Origin: Daphnia pulex
Taxonomy: Eukaryota; Arthropoda; Branchiopoda; Diplostraca; Daphniidae
Direction of reading: 5' to 3'
DNA length: 64,000 nucleotides
Assembly (NCBI RefSeq): GCF_021134715.1
Contig: NC_060028.1
Coordinates: forward strand, 4,238,501 to 4,302,500
This document shows positions 22,377 through 34,019 of the stretch, in pieces. Within the stretch, counting starts at the first letter, position 1, and the number at the start of each line of letters is the position of its first letter. Position numbers and translations under genes: made by a program. The notes under the pieces were generated by a model that ran no database searches, had not been told where the DNA came from, and saw only the letters and a program-made list of their open reading frames with translations.

Positions 22377-23754
22377 ATGAGAAAGAGTGATAGATCCAAA
22401 GCAAAAGAAAAAGTGGACTATCATTCGAGATTCTTCCACTTGGAAGAAAACGAAGTTCCAATGGAAGGAAATAAATGTTAACTGTTAAAGCTGCGTCTAC
22501 AGGCTACACTAGCAGACAGACAAGTTACGGTCTTAAACTGATTCCATTGTTACAATAATTTTTTAATAATTTTTTTAGAAGAAGACCGGTACCAGCTCTA
22601 GTCAATTATGTCCCAGATAATAGTCGGAATAGAGATGCTGAATTACAATACCCATTAGAGAGAGTTTGTCTACACAGGTAAGCCAGAGTTTTTTATATCC
22701 CTTTTTGTTATTTGGCTTGGGCTGTGTTTGCGTTTTTACTCGATTACTCCGGGAGACTTCCTTTACGTTCGTCTCTGTGAGTATCTCTACAACTTACGGT
22801 ATCGGACGGACGCTCCACCCGAGCTTTATTTTGAGTCCTAGGTTTTATAAGATTTGTTAATGAATTTGGAAAACTAATAAGAATATGTTTTAAATTTTTA
22901 GTACAAGGAATGATAATATTTTAAGAACTTTGACGGGAGCAGTTGATATCGATGTTGGCCAAATTGAAGTTACTAAACATAACGTACAATAAGACAAATT
23001 TTATAAGGATTTTGAACTTAAAATTAAACAGGAAGAGCTGCAAGAACATTGGGAGCTTTTTCGAGTACTGGAGCAACATCAAGAACGAGGACAAAAGTGA
23101 ATGCCGGAGAAAGAGTGAGAGCTAGAAGAGCATGATAGAGAGCTGGAGGAGCAAGAGCGTAGATGATTCTAAACCTGGAGGAAATGCAAAAATTGGAGGA
23201 AGATATAGAGCGAGAGCAGGTGAGGGATATGATCAGGGGGATAGAGCAGGAGCATGAGCGTGAAGAGCAACAATAACCGCGAGACCGGCGTTCAAGAGGC
23301 GAAAAAAGAAAAGACAAAAGCATAAGATGAAGCAAATGTCATGATTTTGGAGATCAGAATAAACTTTTTTCACTAACAAAGAAGAATTAATATAACACAG
23401 AAATAAATTCTGATTCAAAAAAAGCTTAGATCTAATTAGATTTTTATTTTGTTTTAAAAATTTCCTATTTTATCGGCATCTATAAGACAAACAGTCATGG
23501 GGGGCCCGTCAACAACGCAATCAAACCATCTACGAACTTTTCAAGAAATGAAATGTTTTTTTATTTCTTTAATTTTATCTTTTAACAGAACTATCTACTG
23601 ACATGGCTGTTGCTTCATTAACTGAGATACAGGATATCAGGCGGAATATACAGCAATGCCGTGCTACAAAATGTGATTATCAAAACATGACATTTAATAT
23701 ATCCTTATTCGGCAACGTTGCCCATATTGAGCGGGATTGAACATTGAATGATAC
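22377..23754 (+). pseudogene. broken multi-exon gene with an acidic coiled-coil region
   Basis: ATG at 22,377 opens MRKSDRSKAKEKVDYHSRFF. Further exon-like segments are 22,581-22,678 (RRPVPALVNYVPDNSRNRD, GTAAG donor), 22,902-22,991 (TRNDNILRTLTGAVDIDVGQ, in phase with the previous exon) and 23,030-23,280, a Glu/Arg-rich heptad-like run (ELEEHDRELEEQERR) broken by several stops. A last segment at 23,590-23,754 reads DIRRNIQQCRATKCDYQN and ends at TGA. I do not recognise the family. It lies just outside the integrase element, on the same strand. Confidence 0.45.
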
Positions 23755-24639
23755 TCTTGAGTCAGGACGGGACAATTTGACGTTTCTTAAGTCGTCCATG
23801 TAATTTTTTTTCTGGGAAATCAGAATAAAAATGGCGCGCCATAAGAGTCAAAAAAGAAAAAACAACAACAAAAACGCCACTACTTCATCTAGCGGTCAAA
23901 TTAACAACTATACCTGAAAATGTTTGCTTTTCTATTTACAACAAAACGCGAACAACATTTACAACGAAATGCGGAACTTTTTGGTAATTCCTGAAAGCCA
24001 AATTGGTCTTGGCTTTCTAAAATTTAACTAATAATAATGATGAGTTATCTATGCTAGCCCCTCTGGTCTAATATCCGTCTATTCGACGTATGTTTATCCA
24101 TTCTTCGTCGTGTGTGTTTTTCTTGGAAAAATACGACGATACTCTCGACTCATCCATGCTTTGTTGTACTTTCTTAACATGGATTTTCATAACCAGCGTT
24201 AAAGTTAGTAAAGACTTTATTAAAAAAGCTTGACTTAGTGTTACTTTTCTTTTTTGTATCTCAGAAAGCTTGTAGTTCCTTTTATTTATTATACTTATAC
24301 AATTTTTATCTTAAACTAGCTTACACGTGTTAACATACATCCTATATAAAAAGTAATTTGGGAAATAATAAATTTAATTCATAAGCTGATCAATTATGTA
24401 TAGCGTAAATTAATGAGCAGAAAATCATAGCATTTTAATTGAAATTAATTTTGATCAGCCACGCTTGAATATTTTAATTTTTGGCAGGTTAAAATAATTC
24501 ATCAATCGAAAAAATATTGCATTCCCTAGTGACAATCTACCTGATGAATCGTAGTATCTTCATTACATCATTTAATTTTTATCTAATGATGCCCCAATGG
24601 TACCAGTGGTTATCAACATATACATCATACAAAAGGCCA

Positions 24640-24897
24640 TTATATATGAGCAAACAAATAAACAATAAAAAGCAATAGTTGAATCTGAATGAGTGGTTCC
24701 TTAATATTTACACCACCAGCCTCTTTGAAATAAACGAAGACTAGGACCTTTAAAAATCCAATTTTGCCAATTTCAAACCAGTTATCCGAAGCTTTGAAAT
24801 TCAATATTTCTCTCAGTTTGTCTTTAGAACCTGCAAGGGCTTGATTTCGGGCACGACATAGGGGCAATTGTTTCCACTTGTTGGCTGGATTCCTCAA
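24640..24897 (-). CDS. unassigned ORF, unit 1 (identical in unit 2)
   Basis: Reads MRNPANKWKQLPLCRARNQA, then LAGSKDKLREILNFKASDNW and a hydrophobic tail. Basic helical start; composition like a transposon-encoded protein fragment. It lies 3' of the DIRS-like RT on the same strand, where DIRS elements carry other ORFs, but shows no tyrosine-recombinase R-H-R-Y pattern. Function unknown. Confidence 0.3.
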   Translation of the reverse strand: MRNPANKWKQLPLCRARNQALAGSKDKLREILNFKASDNWFEIGKIGFLKVLVFVYFKEAGGVNIKEPLIQIQLLLFIVYLFAHI

Positions 24898-25489
24898 TCC
24901 TTAATTCAACTAAAACACTTCGTCGTCTAGTTCTGTATAAAAAACTTATTGACAAATCTTTTTTTTTTAATTTTAAAACACGAAATTTATAATTTCTATA
25001 AATTTCGCAATGTTTTCGTGATTTATACTTATTCGATGTATATGAAACTTTGAAACACCGAAAATAGTTGCTATAAACTGCTAACTTTTTTCTATTATTT
25101 TAACGTTCAATTTCGTTTTCTTTGTTTTTTACAGACAGGCAATATTGCGACTTTATTTTTGGTTTAACTTTCCTCATTTTGACTAAGAAAGATTGATTGC
25201 TTTGTAATTTTACGCTGTCTGGTTTTTTACCTCTCCTTAAAAATTGAATAAATTCAGACAGTTTATTGCCATTACTTTATGTCTCATGAAAAGATCTCAC
25301 CACTAAAAATTTGATCTAGGGATTTAATACGCCGAAAGTGGCGCTAAAACGTGACAGAGCCCTTAGGGTTCCATTTGTCACCTGTCGGGACAAAATCAAC
25401 TTGGACCGTCTAAAGTGTGTCGGGATAATAAATTACTATACCAAAACCTATGAATAAAACATTTCTTCTATCGTCTGTTTTTTTGTTGT

Positions 25490-26515
25490 TGCAGTCGGTT
25501 AAGGGATATCAGGAGTGGTTCCATAATTAGGCAATTCAAAAAGTGGACCACCACTGTACAAATCTAGTGACTGCTTTTATCTAACACCTTTTTTTTGCTT
25601 CCGCCGTCATATTGCAGAATTTTCCCAGGTCATTCTGCGCTTTCTTGGCTTCGTCGATTTTAAAGCGTTATGTAGACCTGTAATAAGCTTGGGCAAAAGA
25701 AATGGTGAATTGCCCAGTTAAAGTTTTCTAAGATTTATGTGACGCATCCTAGGGATATATTACCTGAGTATAGTGCCTAGCGACACATATATTGAAGGGC
25801 CAAGACTTCACCGTCAGGTAGTGAGAATAAAAGGTTGACGGAATTGACAATCAAGCCCAAATATTCCATCCCTGACTTGGAATTAAAACGGACTTTTTCC
25901 AGAGAATTAGGTAACGAAGTTTCTGGATCAACTTGAATGTGACCACAAGGTCCTCCAGCACCCTTTCTTTCGATGCATTCAGCAACAAAATATCATATAA
26001 ATACATAGATGACTGAGCGTATCCCCCCTTGCACAAAGCGTAAATATGCCCCTTCCAGGAAAATAAAAAAAACTTATGTTGGGAAGCGTTGATAGGGACT
26101 ACAAAGTACGCTTTCCTCTAATTTAAGTAAACAGCCATCCCGTTGAAGCAAATAACGAATCAAATAAAGGCATTCCATTTTAGAGCATTCATTATTAATG
26201 AACGTATTCAATTTTGTGTCATTAAAAATCTCTGATCTTTTCTCTCTAGATTTTGAAGAATAGAGAAACAGTGTTTTATAAAGCCAGTCGACCCGTTCTA
26301 TATTACTTTCACGTCGCCTTTTTCCATTAAACTTGCTGATTCGAGATCAAGAGTCGTACGTCCATATGCTGACATGGGAACGTCACACGAAGGTCTATAA
26401 TGCCACAGTAGCGTGATAAATTCAATAAGGAGTCCGTCCCTGACCGTACGCAAAACCCACGGGTTCTTAGCTATCGAGAAGCAATTGTCGCCAAACTCAT
26501 GTAATCTCGCTTATG
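25490..26515 (-). pseudogene. DIRS/Ngaro-like reverse transcriptase-RNase H fragment (unit 1)
   Basis: Minus-strand reading gives, in order, FGDNCFSIAKNPWVLRTVRD, a segment with ASLMEKGDVKV, AYFVVPINASQHKFFLFSWKG, the catalytic region with YLYD where YLDD is expected, KERVLEDLVVTFKLIQKLRY, KKSVLIPSQG, and the following GMEYLGLIVNSV and SLPDGEV in a shifted frame. These match DIRS-order RTs (order and 'F.F.WKG', 'KS...PSQ' motifs). Many stops and frame changes; the catalytic Asp is replaced by Tyr. No tyrosine recombinase or split repeats seen. Confidence 0.85.
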
Positions 26516-26529
26516 CTCACCGACTTTTG

Positions 26530-27470
26530 CTACTGAATCAAATATTAATGGAATAGGGACCTAAGAAGGCGAACAGACAACCCCTAGTTAACATCTCCAG
26601 AGCAACAACTATTAATGAGGTTTTCTTTACAGAACGACGCACGAAGACTGTGCTGAAATAGCAAGCAGTACACAGTTGTTTTCCCATGCGACTCACTTAC
26701 TTTGCCACTTTCATTTTTTTAATGCGCTGGACTAACATTAAACAGTATTAGAATCTTCATGTTTTTTCACGAAAGAATTACACAGTTTTCCGTGAAGCTC
26801 TGTATACAGAATCCATCCACACATTTATTTAGTGTCAAGAATATCTTTTGTGTTTCGGTAAAAATTTGTCACAGTAATTGTTTTCACTTTTTAATGTTTT
26901 AATTTCTACACACGATAGGAATCTTGACAATTACTTTGATACTTTTTGGTTCAGTGAAAAGTAGATCTAAATTTCACCATTTGAGGAGAGAAAAGGTCTA
27001 TGAACGTTGGGTAACAACACCACTAATCGCATGTTAAAAGATATAGAAATTAATACTTTCATTTTGAAAATGGTTCTACTAACCATATTTTTCAACAATA
27101 CATACCACTTGACGATTAAAACTGACCTCAAAAAGATTGGGAAAAGTTTAAAGTCGTAGTTGAGGTTTTGGTTTACATTGCGCTCAAGCGTATACAGAAC
27201 ATAGGTGCAAAGGCTTTAGAAGATGAAATCAGGTTTCCAACGACAACAACAACTCCAACGCTGCAACTACTACGCTACAGGGTTAACATTCTTGGGTTCA
27301 ATTTGTTTTGGAGCAGTCAGTTAAACCTTAAATTTCCTACAGCTACAGAGTGGTATTTCTTCCGAGTAACATTGCCATAAGATATAAGATCAAAAGTAAA
27401 TTTAATTTTCTTATTTAGATCTCTATGCAAGCACATTAAATTTCACTTCACAGTCTGGTATCTGCAATGG
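26530..27470. other. non-coding part of the duplicated unit
   Basis: AT-rich; contains a short plus frame (27,168-27,380) without motifs. The same applies to 30,231-31,140 in unit 2. Confidence 0.4.
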
Positions 27471-28340
27471 TGTACGTTATCAGCGCCTAAAGTACGTGTA
27501 CAAGTTGGTTTGGAAATAAAACTACCGCCTATCTTTGCTCTCACATTCTATACGCTGTGTAAAAATTGGAAAGATCTCTACCCCCCTATCGTAGGGTCAA
27601 ATTAACAACTATACCTGAAAATGTTTGCTTTTCTATTTACAACAAAACGCGAACAACATTTACAACGAAATGCGGAACTTTTTGGTAATTCCTGAAAGCC
27701 AAATTGGTCTTGGCTTTCTAAAATTTAACTAATAATAATGATGAGTTATCTATGCTAGCCCCTCTGGTCTAATATCCGTCTATTCGACGTATGTTTATCC
27801 ATTCTTCGTCGTGTGTGTTTTTCTTGGAAAAATACGACGATACTCTCGACTCATCCATGCTTTGTTGTACTTTCTTAACATGGATTTTCATAACCAGCGT
27901 TAAAGTTAGTAAAGACTTTATTAAAAAAGCTTGACTTAGTGTTACTTTTCTTTTTTGTATCTCAGAAAGCTTGTAGTTCCTTTTATTTATTATACTTATA
28001 CAATTTTTATCTTAAACTAGCTTACACGTGTTAACATACATCCTATATAAAAAGTAATTTGGGAAATAATAAATTTAATTCATAAGCTGATCAATTATGT
28101 ATAGCGTAAATTAATGAGCAGAAAATCATAGCATTTTAATTGAAATTAATTTTGATCAGCCACGCTTGAATATTTTAATTTTTGGCAGGTTAAAATAATT
28201 CATCAATCGAAAAAATATTGCATTCCCTAGTGACAATCTACCTGATGAATCGTAGTATCTTCATTACATCATTTAATTTTTATCTAATGATGCCCCAATG
28301 GTACCAGTGGTTATCAACATATACATCATACAAAAGGCCA

Positions 28341-28598
28341 TTATATATGAGCAAACAAATAAACAATAAAAAGCAATAGTTGAATCTGAATGAGTGGTTC
28401 CTTAATATTTACACCACCAGCCTCTTTGAAATAAACGAAGACTAGGACCTTTAAAAATCCAATTTTGCCAATTTCAAACCAGTTATCCGAAGCTTTGAAA
28501 TTCAATATTTCTCTCAGTTTGTCTTTAGAACCTGCAAGGGCTTGATTTCGGGCACGACATAGGGGCAATTGTTTCCACTTGTTGGCTGGATTCCTCAA
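28341..28598 (-). CDS. unassigned ORF, unit 2
   Basis: Same 85-residue translation as 24,640-24,897, carried by the duplication. Confidence 0.3.
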   Translation of the reverse strand: MRNPANKWKQLPLCRARNQALAGSKDKLREILNFKASDNWFEIGKIGFLKVLVFVYFKEAGGVNIKEPLIQIQLLLFIVYLFAHI

Positions 28599-29190
28599 TC
28601 CTTAATTCAACTAAAACACTTCGTCGTCTAGTTCTGTATAAAAAACTTATTGACAAATCTTTTTTTTTAAATTTTAAAACACGAAATTTATAATTTCTAT
28701 AAATTTCGCAATGTTTTCGTTATTTATACTTATTCGATGTATATGAAACTTTGAAACACCGAAAATAGTTGCTATAAACTGCTAACTTTTTTCTATTATT
28801 TTAACGTTCAATTTCTTTTTCTTTGTTTTTTACAGACAGGCAATATTGCGACTTTATTTTTGGTTTAACTTTCCTCATTTTGACTAAGAAAGATTGATTG
28901 CTTTGTAATTTTACGCTGTCTGGTTTTTTACCTCTCCTTAAAAATTGAATAAATTCAGACAGTTTATTGCCATTACTTTATGTCTCATGAAAAGATCTCA
29001 CCACTAAAAATTTGATCTAGGGATTTAATACGCCGAAAGTGGCGCTAAAACGTGACAGAGCCCTTAGGGTTCCATTTGTCACCTGTCGGGACAAAATCAA
29101 CTTGGACCGTCTAAAGTGTGTCGGGATAATAAATTACTATACCAAAACCTATGAATAAAACATTTCTTCTATCGTCTGTTTTTTTGTTGT

Positions 29191-30216
29191 TGCAGTCGGT
29201 TAAGGGATATCAGGAGTGGTTCCATAATTAGGCAATTCAAAAAGTGGACCACCACTGTACAAATCTAGTGACTGCTTTTATCTAACACCTTTTTTTTGCT
29301 TCCGCCGTCATATTGCAGAATTTTCCCAGGTCATTCTGCGCTTTCTTGGCTTCGTCGATTTTAAAGCGTTATGTAGACCTGTAATAAGCTTGGGCAAAAG
29401 AAATGGTGAATTGCCCAGTTAAAGTTTTCTAAGATTTATGTGACGCATCCTAGGGATATATTACCTGAGTATAGTGCCTAGCGACACATATATTGAAGGG
29501 CCAAGACTTCACCGTCAGGTAGTGAGAATAAAAGGTTGACGGAATTGACAATCAAGCCCAAATATTCCATCCCTGACTTGGAATTAAAACGGACTTTTTC
29601 CAGAGAATTAGGTAACGAAGTTTCTGGATCAACTTGAATGTGACCACAAGGTCCTCCAGCACCCTTTCTTTCGATGCATTCAGCAACAAAATATCATATA
29701 AATACATAGATGACTGAGCGTATCCCCCCTTGCACAAAGCGTAAATATGCCCCTTCCAGGAAAATAAAAAAAACTTATGTTGGGAAGCGTTGATAGGGAC
29801 TACAAAGTACGCTTTCCTCTAATTTAAGTAAACAGCCATCCCGTTGAAGCAAATAACGAATCAAATAAAGGCATTCCATTTTAGAGCATTCATTATTAAT
29901 GAACGTATTCAATTTTGTGTCATTAAAAATCTCTGATCTTTTCTCTCTAGATTTTGAAGAATAGAGAAACAGTGTTTTATAAAGCCAGTCGACCCGTTCT
30001 ATATTACTTTCACGTCGCCTTTTTCCATTAAACTTGCTGATTCGAGATCAAGAGTCGTACGTCCATATGCTGACATGGGAACGTCACACGAAGGTCTATA
30101 ATGCCACAGTAGCGTGATAAATTCAATAAGGAGTCCGTCCCTGACCGTACGCAAAACCCACGGGTTCTTAGCTATCGAGAAGCAATTGTCGCCAAACTCA
30201 TGTAATCTCGCTTATG
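29191..30216 (-). pseudogene. DIRS/Ngaro-like reverse transcriptase-RNase H fragment (unit 2)
   Basis: Same decayed fragment as in unit 1, offset by 3,701 bp, with the same stops and the same YLYD change; hence it was dead before the duplication. Confidence 0.85.
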
Positions 30217-31176
30217 CTCACCGACTTTTGCTACTGAATCAAATATTAATGGAATAGGGACCTAAGAAGGCGAACAGACAACCCCTAGTTAACATCTCCA
30301 GAGCAACAACTATTAATGAGGTTTTCTTTACAGAACGACGCACGAAGACTGTGCTGAAATAGCAAGCAGTACACAGTTGTTTTCCCATGCGACTCACTTA
30401 CTTTGCCACTTTCATTTTTTTAATGCGCTGGACTAACATTAAACAGTATTAGAATCTTCATGTTTTTTCACGAAAGAATTACACAGTTTTCCGTGAAGCT
30501 CTGTATACAGAATCCATCCACACATTTATTTAGTGTCAAGAATATCTTTTGTGTTTCGGTAAAAATTTGTCACAGTAATTGTTTTCACTTTTTAATGTTT
30601 TAATTTCTACACACGATAGGAATCTTGACAATTACTTTGATACTTTTTGGTTCAGTGAAAAGTAGATCTAAATTTCACCATTTGAGGAGAGAAAAGGTCT
30701 ATGAACGTTGGGTAACAACACCACTAATCGCATGTTAAAAGATATAGAAATTAATACTTTCATTTTGAAAATGGTTCTACTAACCATATTTTTCAACAAT
30801 ACATACCACTTGACGATTAAAACTTTAAAGTCGTAGTTGAGGTTTTGGTTTACATTGCGCTCAAGCGTATACAGAACATAGGCGCAAAGGCTTTAGAAGA
30901 TGAAATCAGGTTTCCAACGACAACAACAACTCCAACGCTGCAACTACTACGCTACAGGGTTAACATTCTTGGGTTCAATTTGTTTTGGAGCAGTCAGTTA
31001 AACCTTAAACTTCCTACAGCTACAGAGTGGTATTTCTTCCGAGTAACATTGCCATAAGATATAAGATCAAAAGTAAATTTAATTTTCTTATTTAGATCTC
31101 TATGCAAGCACATTAAATTTCACTTCACAGTCTGGTATCTGCAATGGTGTACGTTATCAGCGCCTAAAGTACGTGT

Positions 31177-32160
31177 ACAAGTTGGTTTGGAAATAAAACT
31201 ACCGCCTATCTTTGCTCTCACATTCTATACGCTGTGTAAAAATTGGAAAGATCTCTACCCCCCTATCGTAGATGGGATGTTGCTAACAACATTGCTGAAT
31301 TAGAGCTACCTACTACAAGATAAGAACCTCATCACCATCACCATCATCACTATCACAGCTCATTTGAAAAATTTACAAACAGTGTTTCTACTGCGCTTGC
31401 GGAGCTAAACTCAGCGTTAGTATCAATTAGGACAGCTGTCGAAGAATTTTCTCTACTTGTTATGCTTGGTTGTGTGAAGTATTTTATGCGACCTTAACAG
31501 TAGGAAATCCAATGTAAATCAAAGTAAACCAACAATATTAGTTTAAGCCAACATAATGTTCAAATTCTGCAATGTTAACTACTAATGAGTTCATTTGGAT
31601 AGTGCCAACCTTGAATTTTTGGACGAGATATATATCAACCTGAGCCTGATGTACCAAAAATTGAATCTGTCATACAAGAACGAGACAGTGTCGTACCCGA
31701 AGCTGAACTGGTCGTAACTTAACTTGCCAAACACCCAAATGTACATGCCGTACATTGAGCTGAGGCTGCTGCAGTCCATAAAGAAGAATGCATACGCTGT
31801 CTTGCCAAACGTAGAGTTGGGAGACCGAGAATGAAGAAAGCACTGATCACAAAAAGTTCTCTCCCAAATGGTTTTCAGAAATGACACTTGAAGAACACGC
31901 CCCTAGTAAGCAGCAAGGAAAAATTAGTTAAAAGTAAAAATTTGTTTTCTTTCGTAATCTTAACATGGGTTGCAGGCGGCCAAATTACAGAAAATATTCT
32001 TTGAATCTAAAACAAGCATTTGACTGCTGAGAATGATCTTCACTATACCAGAGAAAATTAATCCTTTCATAGTGGTAGAGAAGTAATCAAAATATTTCCT
32101 CTCGTTTCATAAGTTTTTCGACAAAGATGGGTGAGATTTATATTTAGAGCGACAAAGTGG
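31177..32160. repeat. degraded repeat family R, copy C
   Basis: Shares GAGCTAAACTCAGCGTTAG, the ...TGAAGAAAGCACTGATCAC segment and TTGCAGGCGG...AAATATTC landmarks with copies A and B. The first part (about 27,500-27,594) is also present at the end of duplication unit 1. A CATCAC microsatellite lies at 31,327-31,356. Confidence 0.65.
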
Positions 32161-33340
32161 ATGGATAAAATATATATAAATTCGTAGGGGTTCTTCTTGT
32201 GCCATAGCCGCTATTTCTAACAAAATTGAATAACATATCTTTTAATGTCAGATTTCAGTCAATTGGCGTCCAGCACTGGAGTTGATTACCCTATCAAATA
32301 ATGGCTAGTCCGTTCAACGTACAATCAAGACAACACCTGTTTGACCAATAGTGCGATGCACCAAACTTTTGGGATAATACCATTCAACAGTTCGCGGTTA
32401 TAATTGTTCATTTCAATATTTGTTCCTATTGTTAACATTACATATAGTCATGCCTGTAAGTTTCTTGAGGAGGCAAATTGCTCTATATCATTGTATTTTA
32501 AATTAACGGAAGGTATATAAAAAAGCACACCTTACCCCCTTTTTCCATTCCTTTTACACTTTTCCATTCTCTTCTTCCCTTCCTTTCTCTCTTTAATTTT
32601 CACACTAAAATGAACCAAAATTAGAGGAAGTGTGCTTCCTAAGCTATACCTTCCATCAAGTTTAATTAAAATGACATAGAAGAGTTTGCCTGCACAAGAA
32701 ACTTCCAGGCATGACTGTATATTTCTATTTAGGTTATCCATTCATAGAAAATTACTGCTGAACAAGTGATAAAATAAACCAACGTGCGTCACTGTGCACA
32801 GCCGCTCTCCGTTTTCAATGGCAACTGCTTATAAGTTCAAAAATTGAAACGTAACAATATAATTCCGACTCGCTAAAAGTATTGCTAATGACTAACGAGT
32901 GTCACGGATGATGATGATATGTGTAGATACCAACATAGCATACCCGTTATTGCATTAGGAGCAGCGGGTAATGTAAAGAGCTTGTAGTTAATACCCTGAC
33001 TGCTGAAGTAGAAAAAGAGTGGATGGGCGGTGTTGACAACGACAACTGTATAGAAGGAGAAGCAAACCACAAACCACAATGAAAATTGACGGGGAGTGTA
33101 ATATAATGATCCGGCAGTCTTCATCTGAGTTGTGCGACCGGCAATGCAGCAGCATCTCTATGTCAGACTAAAGGAACATATGTCTAATTCCTCTATTTCT
33201 GGTTACCTTAAGCATGTACAATACTTGCGGTATAAACGTTGTTTTCTTTATCGAAAATGCTACGTTTAAAAATTCTGTTTTACTTTTCAAACGTTGTCAG
33301 GTCTTAAAAAATGATCCACGACTCAAGTAGACCAAAATCC
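32161..33340. other. no supported gene
   Basis: A 79-codon minus frame at 32,885-33,124 is hydrophobic (FSLWFVVCFSFYTVVVVNTA could span a membrane) but stands alone. Nothing else seen. Confidence 0.3.
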
Positions 33341-34010
33341 CTAGCCTTCCGAATCTGGCTCCTGGTAGGTCTGGTAGGATGGTCCGGCTACTTCTGTAAT
33401 CGATACAAAAGGTAGTAAGCTATTTTTGCAATGTAGCAACTCCTTACCTGGAGTTGCACTTGACTGGTCAATGCGTCGTTTAACCAACAGAGCCTTGCGC
33501 TCTGGTGTTACGGTTAAGGGACTGATCCCTGCCGTTACAGGCGATTGCTGGTTCAAAGCTTGGCGAGCCTTCAACTTTACCACGTGCTTCTCCGGAATGG
33601 GTTGCAGGAATAGGGTGTTCTGGGAACTATTCTTGACTAACCAGCCGCGATCATGCTTTTTCCGGGCGGGATGTAGAACTGATTTGGGTGTAGACGTAAG
33701 GACCTTGTTTTGGCAAATTCAACTGTTGCTATCCACGTCGGGAAAGTCAGGACTGGATGCTCTTGGCTGCTCCAGGCTACTCGGGTGTTCCCCAGCCTAT
33801 GTTGAGACGTCTGGCGTGCGTACTGCTATAATTTCTTCGGTATTCTGCCGCATAATGTTTAAGTCTTGGGGTCTTTGTTAAAACTAAGATCCTCTTCAGT
33901 AAACGAAGCTTCTTCGAACACCAAAGCCTTTCGTTTCGCGGCTTCTCGAGCTGCAACCCGAAACCCTTCCAACAATTTGAACTTTATGCCGGATTGTCTG
34001 TCTTACAGAT
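33341..34010 (-). pseudogene. decayed coding sequence of unknown family
   Basis: Reading from about 34,010 downward gives VAAREAAKRKALVFEEASFT and then, after stops, MRQNTEEIIAVRTPDVST and KKHDRGWLVKNSSQNTLFLQ, VKLKARQALNQQSPVTAGIS, ending ...PSYQTYQEPDSEG and TAG at 33,341. Codon-like composition over 650 bp and stops in between suggest a dead protein gene, perhaps a retroelement ORF1/gag. The plus-strand frame over the same bases is taken as its shadow. No domain recognised. Confidence 0.35.
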
Positions 34011-34019
34011 TGCAGCTCG

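Larger units (their letters stand above)
23894..27594. repeat. tandem segmental duplication, unit 1 (3,701 bp)
   Basis: Starts GGTCAAATTAACAACTATAC and ends ...CCCCCCTATCGTAG. Matches 27,595-31,271 with only a handful of substitutions (for example near 25,017 and 25,116) plus one 24-bp segment (about 27,124-27,147) missing from unit 2. The right end lies in a copy of repeat family R. Confidence 0.97.
27595..31271. repeat. tandem segmental duplication, unit 2 (3,677 bp)
   Basis: Direct repeat of unit 1, abutting it with no spacer. Sequence continues past its end (31,272 on) with the part of repeat family R that is missing at the end of unit 1, so unit 2's right flank is the original context and unit 1's end is the duplication joint. 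Confidence 0.97.

Noticed and set aside
33426-33881. 151-codon plus ORF
   Set aside because: Overlaps the better-supported minus-strand coding path; no motif, so taken as a shadow.
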